Positions 1 through 5,629 of a stretch of 6,777 nt of DNA are shown here, piece after piece. Source of the DNA: Bacteroides sp. GTDB lineage: Bacteria; Bacteroidota; Bacteroidia; Bacteroidales; Bacteroidaceae. Every line of letters begins with the position of its first letter. The stretch's first letter is position 1. A program made the translations under genes and the position numbers. The notes below the pieces were generated by a model. It was not told where the DNA came from, did not search any database, and was given only the letters and a program-made list of their open reading frames with translations. The DNA lies in contig JASLDF010000194.1 of the NCBI GenBank assembly GCA_030151635.1, forward strand, positions 1 through 6,777, written 5' to 3'.

Positions 1-22
1 AAAAACTATTTTAAACTAAACA

Positions 23-1075
23 TTAGTCGTTATAAACAACAGAACCAATAACCTTACCATTTACAAGAATTGAAGTAGGTTGTTTGGCGTCGTTGTACTC
101 GTAAGTATAATTTTTTGAACCTACACTTGCCACATTACCAGCACCAAACAATGAATACATATATGCATTACCAGAAAGTACATCTGTCATCAAAAAGTGC
201 CATGCCCAGTTTGGTAGATTTGTTCCTGCTAAGATTGCATTAGAATCATCTTGTGTAAATGCATATACAGTTGCATCACGTCCATAGTCCTTTTCCGTGT
301 AATCTAAAATTAAACCTTTTTCGTCATAAGCAAACTTATCAACTTTATCATTTCTACCATCGGCTACTATGACCAACTGACCAGCTTCATTCATGGTATA
401 GGTATATTTCTTTACATCTTTTTTATCTACAGCAACAGTCAATTTTGATGGATAAGTAACACGGCCATCACCCATAAATGTTTTTGAACCAACAACCTTG
501 TAAGCAATACGAGAAATACGGTCTGACTCATCATAATCAATCACTACATCCAAAGTTCTTGTATTGAAAAATGGATATACAATCGTCATTTTCTCAACAC
601 GATTACTCTCACCGTATATAAAATCGAAGCTGTATTTATCTTTGTTAGATCCAAATTGGCCTTCTAAATGCTTAACAGATTTCGGAGCTACTTTTTCAGC
701 AAACTCTAGTTTACCCAATGGGAACATTTTTTCTCCTTGGCCCAAGAATAGTTCTTGAGTTCCGTAAACTTCGGGTACAACCACTACAATTTCTGCATCA
801 GTCACACTCTTAACTTCAGCTTTAACTGCACCCTCTTCTGCACGTGAAAGAGTAGCCTCAACCGCAACAACGGTTTTAAACCAAATTTCAGAAGCTTCAT
901 TAAAACCTTTACCTTTAATGGTTAAATCTGTTCCTGCTTTTGGAAGTTCACCTTCGGCGGGTACAGGCAATTCAAGTCCTTTAACAGGTAGTTGGTTTGG
1001 ATCAACTGCATCATTATCTGATGAACAAGCTGTGAACGCAAACAAGGTTGCGAATAGGAATAGTAGTTTTTTCAT
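23..1075 (-). CDS. Lipoprotein with TIG-like domain and YD/DUF4595-like repeats, second gene of the B12-uptake unit
   Basis: A 350-residue protein I cannot assign to a characterised family. It starts with a lipoprotein signal (MKKLLFLFATLFAFTAC, lipid-bearing Cys17). The acidic, serine-rich stretch after it (CSSDND) resembles surface-export signals of Bacteroidota lipoproteins. Residues about 30-130 look like an IPT/TIG immunoglobulin-like fold, with the pattern LTIKGKGF followed by EIWF at 51-66. Residues about 145-350 are beta-rich, with recurring aromatic/Asp-Gly units such as FDFIYGESNRV, VVIDYDESDRI, YTMNEAGQL, FAYDEKGLI and YEYNDAKQP. These resemble YD-type repeats or the DUF4595 family. 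It begins 46 bases after the stop of the BtuG-like gene with no promoter or terminator between, so it is probably co-transcribed under the B12 riboswitch. I infer an outer-membrane, probably surface-exposed role in corrinoid capture, but no residue proves ligand binding. The start ATG is unambiguous because it gives a clean signal peptide. Confidence 0.85.
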   Translation of the reverse strand: MKKLLFLFATLFAFTACSSDNDAVDPNQLPVKGLELPVPAEGELPKAGTDLTIKGKGFNEASEIWFKTVVAVEATLSRAEEGAVKAEVKSVTDAEIVVVVPEVYGTQELFLGQGEKMFPLGKLEFAEKVAPKSVKHLEGQFGSNKDKYSFDFIYGESNRVEKMTIVYPFFNTRTLDVVIDYDESDRISRIAYKVVGSKTFMGDGRVTYPSKLTVAVDKKDVKKYTYTMNEAGQLVIVADGRNDKVDKFAYDEKGLILDYTEKDYGRDATVYAFTQDDSNAILAGTNLPNWAWHFLMTDVLSGNAYMYSLFGAGNVASVGSKNYTYEYNDAKQPTSILVNGKVIGSVVYND

Positions 1076-1121
1076 TTTCTTTTATTTTTAGTTATTTTTC
1101 TTGAGTTATAATGTGGGTAAA

Positions 1122-2447
1122 TTACCAAGCTACAGGTAAAACTGTACTGATAAAGGAGACCAACACATTTAGTTTTTTAGTTATTTTACCGTCACGATTC
1201 ACAATGACAACATCATCGCCCATTGAACCAACATAAAGTTCGCCCGTTGCTGGGTTTACATTGAAGCTATAGACAGACATGATCTCTTCGGGATCTAATT
1301 CAATTGGGGTAGCCACTTTAGTCTTGCGGTCAATTTTATAGACTTCGTCCTCATAGGTTTTCCAATTCATAGTACCCGTATAAATAAAGTCGCCCATTAC
1401 CGTTAGTTTACTTGCTACAATATCAAAAGTGTGCACTATTTCATCGGTTTGAGGATTTATAAGAAATAAATTAGCAGGTGAGCCCGTCATGGATGTTTGA
1501 AGATAAATATCATCGCCCACTGTCAACAGGTTTACAGGATTCGTTGCTGTTTCTATCTTCTTCAACTCTTTTAAGCTCTGTTTATCCAAAACAGAAATCG
1601 TATTTCCAGAACCATATCCAGAATTAGCAACATAAAGTTTGTCATGATAAATTGCAATGCCCTCAGATTTTAAGTTATCACCTACCAACTGACAGACAGC
1701 ATCCAATTGCATTGATACCGTATCCAAACGAGCTACATAGCCCGAGAATCCAGTAATGTATCCTTTCCCATTTTCAAAAACTAGACGACGAGGAATATCT
1801 TGTTTACCAGTCGTTTTATCCACTACAAAAGGTATTTGCTGAATCGATTTACAGGTTTTGGGATCAATGACTTCAATGAAACCATCATTCGTTCCAGGAT
1901 GTTGTTCCGATACCAAACAATACATTTTAGAGCCGTAAATCATCAAATCATTACCAACATCACCCAAACTATGTCCGTTTACTTTCGAGTAATAGTTGGG
2001 ATAGAATTGATCATGCGTTTGATCGTAATAAGCGATATCCGATTGGTTGGTTTTCCATGTTCCTTCACTTAAAATGTAAATTCCCTGCTGACTTGCTTTG
2101 GCTTGTACAATTTTAATTTGGTGGGTCTCCAAAGCGGTAATTACTTGGAAAGATGCAGTGCGAATAGCAAGCGTTTGGTTTGCCGTAACCTGCAAGTTTA
2201 ATCGATTAATCTCCTCTGTTTTTTCTACACTTAACGTAATCCACTCTGGGATTTCACCCGTTGTTTGATAGGCCGCATCGTCACCTAATTCAATAAATTG
2301 GGTGGATTCGTTGACACCAAAATTTAGCTCTTGAAAATTGGGTACAAGAGTTGTAGTCTCCTCATTACTGCTACTACAAGCAGAAAATAAGGATATCAGG
2401 ACGACGGCACAAATAAGGCCTCGCCATGCGTTATTAATTCGCATCAT
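1122..2447 (-). CDS. btuG: BtuG-like surface lipoprotein: BACON domain plus DUF5074/YncE-type beta-propeller, probable cobalamin binding
   Basis: A 441-residue lipoprotein with signal peptide MMRINNAWRG... and lipobox FSAC, lipidated at Cys24. The following SSSNEE fits an acidic surface-export signal. Residues about 36-116 form a BACON-like domain (NFQELNFGVNE, IPEWITLSV, TASFQVIT, HQIKIVQA). Residues about 122-441 are a DUF5074/YncE-type beta-propeller: it opens with GIYILSEGTWKTNQSDIAYYD, then LGDVGNDLMIYGSKMYCLV, and continues with blade repeats such as DKLYVANSGYGSGNTISVLD, DDIYLQT, DFIYTGT and GELYVGSMGDDVVIVN. Known of the family: BtuG of Bacteroides is a DUF5074-type propeller that binds cobalamin very tightly at the cell surface and delivers it to the TonB-dependent transporter BtuB. 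The cobalamin riboswitch directly upstream supports the same role here. Transcription starts at a promoter near 2734 and the leader to the start codon is about 280 bases. Two tandem ATG codons make the exact start uncertain by one residue. Other propeller lipoproteins share this fold, so the ligand is inferred from context. Confidence 0.85.
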   Translation of the reverse strand: MMRINNAWRGLICAVVLISLFSACSSSNEETTTLVPNFQELNFGVNESTQFIELGDDAAYQTTGEIPEWITLSVEKTEEINRLNLQVTANQTLAIRTASFQVITALETHQIKIVQAKASQQGIYILSEGTWKTNQSDIAYYDQTHDQFYPNYYSKVNGHSLGDVGNDLMIYGSKMYCLVSEQHPGTNDGFIEVIDPKTCKSIQQIPFVVDKTTGKQDIPRRLVFENGKGYITGFSGYVARLDTVSMQLDAVCQLVGDNLKSEGIAIYHDKLYVANSGYGSGNTISVLDKQSLKELKKIETATNPVNLLTVGDDIYLQTSMTGSPANLFLINPQTDEIVHTFDIVASKLTVMGDFIYTGTMNWKTYEDEVYKIDRKTKVATPIELDPEEIMSVYSFNVNPATGELYVGSMGDDVVIVNRDGKITKKLNVLVSFISTVLPVAW

Positions 2448-2473
2448 TAAAATATGTTTAGTAAAAGTTTTTA

Positions 2474-2493
2474 TTGAATTTATCTCAATTCAA
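2474..2493 (-). promoter_or_regulatory. Leader hairpin between B12 riboswitch and btuG-like start, possible expression platform
   Basis: TTGAATT and AATTCAA form a perfect 7-bp inverted repeat around a 6-base loop. It lies between the riboswitch aptamer and the start codon, about 27 bases upstream of the latter. There is no U-tract after it in the direction of transcription, so it is not a normal intrinsic terminator. It could take part in translational control by the riboswitch or be incidental in AT-rich DNA. Confidence 0.25.
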
Positions 2494-2547
2494 CAGTAGT
2501 GCATCTTGCTAATCGCTACATCCCACGATCATCAATAATGGCTAATT

Positions 2548-2727
2548 CTTGGCAGGTCTTCTGACTTGTTCTGGAGTTTTTGCAGTCTTCCCGTTTCGCA
2601 ATAGAAACAGTGACTTTAAGAATGCAATATCCTAAAATATAGAACTTACAGCTGAGGAGACAGTCTCGGATTTACACCGAGTTCCCTTTTCAATTCCCTC
2701 AATAAGTAGCATGAGGAAATCACCAAG
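2548..2727 (-). promoter_or_regulatory. Cobalamin (B12) riboswitch upstream of the btuG-like gene
   Basis: Read on the minus strand, the conserved cobalamin-aptamer blocks appear in order. They are CTTGGTG at the 5' side, AAGGGAACTCGGTGTAAATC followed by CGAGACTGT, the B12 box CAGCTGTAA (2646-2654), GTCACTG (2608-2614), CGGGAAG (2587-2593), and the 3' block GTCAGAAGACCTGC (2553-2566). The outer helix P1 can close by pairing CTTGG (2723-2727) with CCAAG (2548-2552). The aptamer begins a few bases after the predicted promoter. Known of the family: adenosyl- or other cobalamins bind such leaders and switch the downstream gene off. Here that gene is the BtuG-like uptake lipoprotein and its operon. 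The sequence alone does not show whether control is over transcription or translation, and no terminator with a U-run follows. Confidence 0.95.
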
Positions 2728-2733
2728 CGGGCA

Positions 2734-2763
2734 CAAAAGTATATATAATCCGGACAAATGCAA
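2734..2763 (-). promoter_or_regulatory. Bacteroidota-type promoter of the left (uptake) unit
   Basis: On the minus strand there is a TTG (2761-2763), 19 bases of spacer, and TACTTTTG (2734-2741), an exact match to the TAnnTTTG -7 element used by the Bacteroidota primary sigma factor. The expected start point a few bases downstream falls at the 5' end of the riboswitch P1 helix. This agreement supports both calls. Confidence 0.65.
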
Positions 2764-2764
2764 G

Positions 2765-2816
2765 ACCTTGTATTTATCTTTTAGGAATTCCAACTACAAG
2801 GTATTGTACCCTAAAA
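2765..2816. repeat. Interlaced inverted repeats upstream of the left-unit promoter
   Basis: ACCTTGTA (2765-2772) is inverted as TACAAGGT (2795-2802), and TTTTAGG (2779-2785) is inverted as CCTAAAA (2810-2816). The palindrome GGAATTCC (2784-2791) and a short dyad GGTA-TTG-TACC (2800-2810) lie inside. The group abuts the -33 element of the minus-strand promoter, where an activator or repressor could bind. AT-rich DNA produces such dyads by chance, so this is tentative. Confidence 0.3.
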
Positions 2817-3110
2817 AGAAAGACTATTTTGAAAGGATATTATATAATATATACCTGATTTACAAAGTGTTAATCAGATGTTAAAGAGTATATACTTTGA
2901 TGAATATAAACTGAATTTATAAAACACATCAACATCGATAAAAAAATCATAAACAATTCTATTTAAACCAGATACATGGATAAAGAGCATTTTAAAAAGC
3001 TCCTTAGGAAAACGGAAGGAATAGAATGTTTTTTAAATATTTTTATATGTTCATTCACAAAACAATCCTACAAAAGCGATAATCTCTTAGAAATGTAAAC
3101 AAGCAGGATT

Positions 3111-3185
3111 TCAGTCGACAGAAGCTTTAAAACCACAACGACAAGCATTATCTTCTATAAAACAAGCTCCATTTTCACATTCCAC
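3111..3185 (-). other. Orphan cysteine-rich mini-ORF, possible small protein or gene remnant
   Basis: Starting at a GTG, this frame reads MECENGACFIEDNACRCG and then FKASVD before TGA. It has four cysteines in 24 residues, and the frame is open for a few more codons upstream (GRCIW). The spacing CxxxxC...CxC suggests metal binding or disulfides. It has no ATG start, no recognisable ribosome-binding signal and no partner gene, and a stop codon lies just upstream. It could be a decayed gene end or chance. I do not recognise the family. Confidence 0.15.
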
Positions 3186-3205
3186 CCAAATGCAACGGCC
3201 TCATC

Positions 3206-3237
3206 TTTGTATATTAAAAAAGAATAAATTACTTTAG
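3206..3237 (+). promoter_or_regulatory. Bacteroidota-type promoter of the right (biosynthesis) unit
   Basis: TTTG (3206-3209), a 20-base spacer and TACTTTAG (3230-3237) match the TTTG / TAnnTTTG pattern with one mismatch in the -7 element. The expected start point, about 3243, coincides with the first base of the riboswitch P1 helix. The same promoter-to-aptamer distance is seen on the opposite strand. Confidence 0.55.
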
Positions 3238-3242
3238 CCTAC

Positions 3243-3411
3243 AATTTGGAAATTGAAGCCTTTCGGTGCTTCAATGCAAGGGAATCCGATGAAATTTCGG
3301 AGCTGTTCCTGCAGCTGTAATCCTCGTTAAACACGAATAAATTCGAATTTTGCCACTGTGAAATACGGGAAGGCCTATTCGTGTGAGGAGAGCCAGAAGA
3401 CCTGCCAAGTT
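3243..3411 (+). promoter_or_regulatory. Cobalamin (B12) riboswitch upstream of the flippase-sirC-hemC/cobA operon
   Basis: The cobalamin-aptamer blocks are all present. There is a perfect 8-bp P2-like hairpin (ATTGAAGC 3252-3259 with GCTTCAAT 3268-3275). AAGGGAATCCGATGAAAT follows, with P3 closing TCCGA against TCGGA. The B12 box GCAGCTGTAA is at 3311-3320, GCCACTG at 3352-3358, CGGGAAGG at 3366-3373, and the 3' block AGCCAGAAGACCTGCC at 3391-3406. P1 can form seven pairs between 3243-3249 and 3405-3411. The conserved GGTGAAA block is slightly changed (GATGAAA), but the architecture is complete. It is expected to lower expression of the downstream unit when cobalamin is plentiful, which fits the tetrapyrrole genes in that unit. 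Confidence 0.95.
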
Positions 3412-3681
3412 AATCAATGAACACCTAGCTTCCAGGAATAGAAGTGGTTGTGTAATACATTCGCTGTATTTCATTGCTATTTTTGTGTTTTCGGGAAACT
3501 CGATGTTTTATTTTACGATTGGATAAAATAAAATAGATGAGCTTTTACAAACCATTCACCGCCAATTCGAAGTGTGCCCTACTGTGGCCCATTTCCGATG
3601 TGTTATGCACATAAGCACAGAACCGTTAGATTAAGCCCCTTTTATCCGCCATTAAAAACACAACAAACACACAACACACCC
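3412..3681 (+). promoter_or_regulatory. Long leader between B12 riboswitch and flippase start, with possible expression-platform hairpins
   Basis: About 270 bases lie between the aptamer and the preferred start codon. Bases 3421-3453 can fold (ACAC with GTGT outside, CTTC with GAAG inside). Next comes AATACA-TTCGC-TGTATT (3454-3470), with a T-rich stretch from 3478 onward that is too far from the stem for a canonical terminator. A perfect 10-bp AT inverted repeat follows at 3506-3533. Any of these could be the switching element. A 25-codon frame starting at ATG 3537 (MSFYKPFTANSKC...) ends at 3614 and resembles nothing I know. The rest is proline/threonine-rich if read in the flippase frame, which suggests untranslated leader. 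Confidence 0.35.
3506..3533. repeat. Perfect 10-bp AT-only inverted repeat in the leader
   Basis: TTTTATTTTA (3506-3515) and TAAAATAAAA (3524-3533) flank an 8-base loop CGATTGGA. The repeat is perfect and lies between the riboswitch and the first gene. There is no GC-rich stem or following T-run, so it is not a standard terminator on the plus strand. A role in leader folding is possible but unproven. Confidence 0.4.
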
Positions 3682-5160
3682 GTGAGTCAAAACAAATCCT
3701 ACACACAAATTGTCCGTTCCACCTTTATGTTTGGTGGTGCACAAGTCGCCAATATCGTCATTGGCATTATTAGAAACAAGCTCATAGCCATCCTTCTAGG
3801 GACTATTGGCATGGGGCTTATCAGTATCTTTCAATCTACTCTCGATTTGATAAAATCCATCACTTCAATAGGTATGGATACAACTGGAGTGCGGGAAGTT
3901 TCATTGGCCGCCAACGATAAAAAGGAGCTTACCATTACTGCCTCTATCATTCAACGCTGGGCTTTTATTTTGGGATCATCAGGAGCAATTCTCTGTATTC
4001 TGTTTTGCAATAGCATCAGTAATTGGGCCTTCGACGACACCAGCCACGCCACAGAAATAGCTTGGTTGTCGATCAGTGTCTTGTTTAACATTTTAGCCAT
4101 AGGAGAACTAGTCATCTTGCAAGGATTGCGTCAGATTGGTTTTATGATTAAATCGGGGTTACTCTGGAATATTACTGCCCTCTTCATCCTGACTCCTTTG
4201 TACTATTATTTTGGTTTAAACGCCGTAGTTCCCGTTTTCATAATTGTAAGTGTGCTTACCTATTTAGCTACCTTATATTACCGATTAAAAACAGATGTAC
4301 GACTGGTAAGAGTGCCATTCCAAGAGGTGTGGACTCGTGGTAAATTCATTCTTCGCATTGGCTTTTTTATTGTATTGGGTGCTATACAGACACAAATAGC
4401 TCTTTTCATGGTTCGTGTTATGGTAATAAACGAATTAGGATTAGAGCAACTGGGACTACTACAAGCAGCTTGGACCATTTCCAATGTTTACCTAACACTG
4501 ACTCTAAAGTCTATGAGTGCCGATTTCTATCCACGGCTCAGTGCAGTGAGCACAAGCAACATGAAAGTACGTAAATTAATTAATGAGCAAGTTCACGTTA
4601 TATTAATCATATCACTGCCCATTATTATATTCCTGCTGGTGGGGTCTAAACTTCTATTACAGCTGTTGTATACAGATAGCTTCGAATCGGCCTATACCTT
4701 GTTAAACTGGCGATCTATTGGTATCTTTTTCAAAGTCGTTTCTTGGGCCATTAGCTTTGTGCTTCTGGCACGTGGAAAGGGTTTATTATACTTTATTACT
4801 GACACGCTATACAGTGTCATTTATCTGGTTTGCATCTATTATCTTTTCCCCTACTTCAAATTAGATGCCGTGGGAATTGCTTATATGGTAGCCTATATCT
4901 CCTATTTTCTGATGGTCTATTTCATCATCCGAAAACAATTCCAATTCCGTTGGAAACGTGAAAATATACGCACAGGACTATTTTGCCTCGTTTGCATATT
5001 AGCCACTTTTTATGTCATGCAATTTGGCATCGTAGATTCTCTAGCTATTGAACTACTGATTCTAGGTGCAGCATCGGCATACGCCTTAATTAAACTGAAT
5101 ACGGTTATTAACTATGCCGAGTTATACCGTAAGATATTCACAAATAAAGCTTCAAAATGA
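3682..5160 (+). CDS. O-antigen translocase / Wzx-family polysaccharide flippase
   Basis: A polytopic inner-membrane protein of 492 residues from the GTG at 3682. The family (MOP/MATE superfamily, polysaccharide transport) flips undecaprenyl-linked sugar repeats across the inner membrane. Seen here: the family N-terminus SYTQIVRSTFMFGGAQ, then NIVIGIIRNKLIAILLGTIG at 24-43, about a dozen hydrophobic segments, the conserved ADFYPRLSAVS at about 280-290, LLYTDSFESAY, and GIFFKVVSWAISFVLLARGKG. All are typical of Bacteroidales O-antigen translocases. The frame is open further upstream, with alternative starts at GTG 3574 and ATG 3598. These would add a proline-rich extension that I doubt, because relatives begin about 15 residues before the FGG motif. 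The stop overlaps the next start by 4 bases (ATGA), indicating translational coupling with a precorrin-2 dehydrogenase. A flippase leading a B12-riboswitch operon is odd. Its substrate is not evident, and no glycosyltransferases lie nearby in the window. Confidence 0.88.
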   Translation: MSQNKSYTQIVRSTFMFGGAQVANIVIGIIRNKLIAILLGTIGMGLISIFQSTLDLIKSITSIGMDTTGVREVSLAANDKKELTITASIIQRWAFILGSSGAILCILFCNSISNWAFDDTSHATEIAWLSISVLFNILAIGELVILQGLRQIGFMIKSGLLWNITALFILTPLYYYFGLNAVVPVFIIVSVLTYLATLYYRLKTDVRLVRVPFQEVWTRGKFILRIGFFIVLGAIQTQIALFMVRVMVINELGLEQLGLLQAAWTISNVYLTLTLKSMSADFYPRLSAVSTSNMKVRKLINEQVHVILIISLPIIIFLLVGSKLLLQLLYTDSFESAYTLLNWRSIGIFFKVVSWAISFVLLARGKGLLYFITDTLYSVIYLVCIYYLFPYFKLDAVGIAYMVAYISYFLMVYFIIRKQFQFRWKRENIRTGLFCLVCILATFYVMQFGIVDSLAIELLILGAASAYALIKLNTVINYAELYRKIFTNKASK

Positions 5161-5621
5161 AAAACTATATTCCCCTATTAGTTAACCTTAATGCCCGCAA
5201 AGTTTTAATTGTGGGTGGTGGTAAAGCTGCCCTACTTAAAACAAAAGGAGTAGCACGGTTTACCTCCGAGATCACCATATTATCGCCCGAACTCAAAGCC
5301 GACTTTTCGAGTTACGACATTCGCTTTATTGCTGAACCCTATGCCAAGGGAAAAGTGGAAGGATATGATTTTGTCTATGCCTGTACAGATAATAGGGCAC
5401 TAAATGGTGCGATTGGAAAGGAGTGTGAGGCCTTAAATATCTTGCACTCTATTTGCGATAATCCCGAAGCTTCAAGTTTTGTCAGTCCTGCGACCTACAA
5501 AACCGACGGCATCACTATTTCAGTAGGTACAAATGGTACTAGCCCTCTTCAAGCTATCCACATTCGTAATCAAATTGAAGCACTCATTGAGTCGGGACAA
5601 ATTACACTTAATCTTGAATAA
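5157..5621 (+). CDS. sirC: Precorrin-2 dehydrogenase (SirC / CysG N-terminal type), short form
   Basis: A 154-residue cytosolic enzyme of the siroheme/cobalamin branch that uses NAD+ to oxidise precorrin-2 to sirohydrochlorin. CysG and Met8p relatives can also insert iron. The Rossmann motif VLIVGGGKAALLKT is at 16-29, and the conserved TDN (77-79) places Asp78 at the position of the catalytic aspartate of CysG and Met8p. SSFVSPA (106-112) and VGTNGTSPLQA (123-133) match the dimerisation segment ASF...GTSP of CysG. It stops soon after the helix AIHIRNQIEALIESG, so the C-terminal helical region of SirC and CysG (roughly 45-60 residues) is absent. No frameshifted continuation is visible before the next gene. 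Its ATG lies inside the flippase stop (ATGA), and the next gene starts 8 bases after its TAA, so the three are surely one transcript. Chelatase activity cannot be judged from sequence. Confidence 0.92.
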   Translation: MKNYIPLLVNLNARKVLIVGGGKAALLKTKGVARFTSEITILSPELKADFSSYDIRFIAEPYAKGKVEGYDFVYACTDNRALNGAIGKECEALNILHSICDNPEASSFVSPATYKTDGITISVGTNGTSPLQAIHIRNQIEALIESGQITLNLE

Positions 5622-5629
5622 AAATCACT

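Larger units (their letters stand above)
2764..3205. other. AT-rich divergent intergenic divide without a convincing gene
   Basis: This stretch separates the two promoters. It holds the dyads at 2765-2816, a perfect 14-bp AT palindrome (ATATTATATAATAT, 2837-2850), an imperfect hairpin with arms CTGATTTAC and GTTAATCAG (2855-2877), and a 10-bp palindrome AGTATATACT (2887-2896). The only reading frames are very short: a 40-codon frame on the plus strand (2976-3098) and a 24-codon cysteine-rich frame on the minus strand (3111-3185). I see no tRNA, rRNA, mobile-element end or CRISPR repeat. Confidence 0.6.

Noticed and set aside
564..758. 64-codon frame on the plus strand
   Set aside because: It is antisense to the TIG/YD-repeat lipoprotein and has no recognisable features.
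1800..2072. 90-codon frame on the plus strand
   Set aside because: It is antisense to the propeller of the BtuG-like gene, which shows clear domain motifs. No promoter or similarity supports the frame.
2976..3098. 40-codon frame on the plus strand (MDKEHFKKLLRKTEG...)
   Set aside because: It has an ATG and a plausible charged start, but no promoter pair, no recognisable family, and sits in AT-rich spacer where such frames arise by chance.
3271..3474. 67-codon frame on the minus strand
   Set aside because: It lies across the plus-strand cobalamin riboswitch, whose conserved blocks explain the sequence. The translation has no recognisable domain.
3478..3485. TATTTTTG, an exact -7 promoter element, possibly a private promoter for the flippase
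   Set aside because: No TTTG or TTG lies 19-21 bases upstream; the nearest TTG is 27 bases away. A transcript from the riboswitch promoter explains the operon better, though a weak internal promoter is not excluded.
3454..3490. Possible intrinsic terminator after the plus-strand riboswitch
   Set aside because: The stem AATACA/TGTATT is only 6 bp and AT-rich, and the T-rich run starts about 8 bases after it, so it does not meet the usual terminator form.
3506..3533. AT inverted repeat as the end of an insertion element
   Set aside because: There is no transposase, no target-site duplication and no second copy in the window. The sequence is a simple low-complexity hairpin.
4278..4484. 68-codon frame on the minus strand
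   Set aside because: It is antisense to the flippase, which has intact family motifs throughout this stretch.
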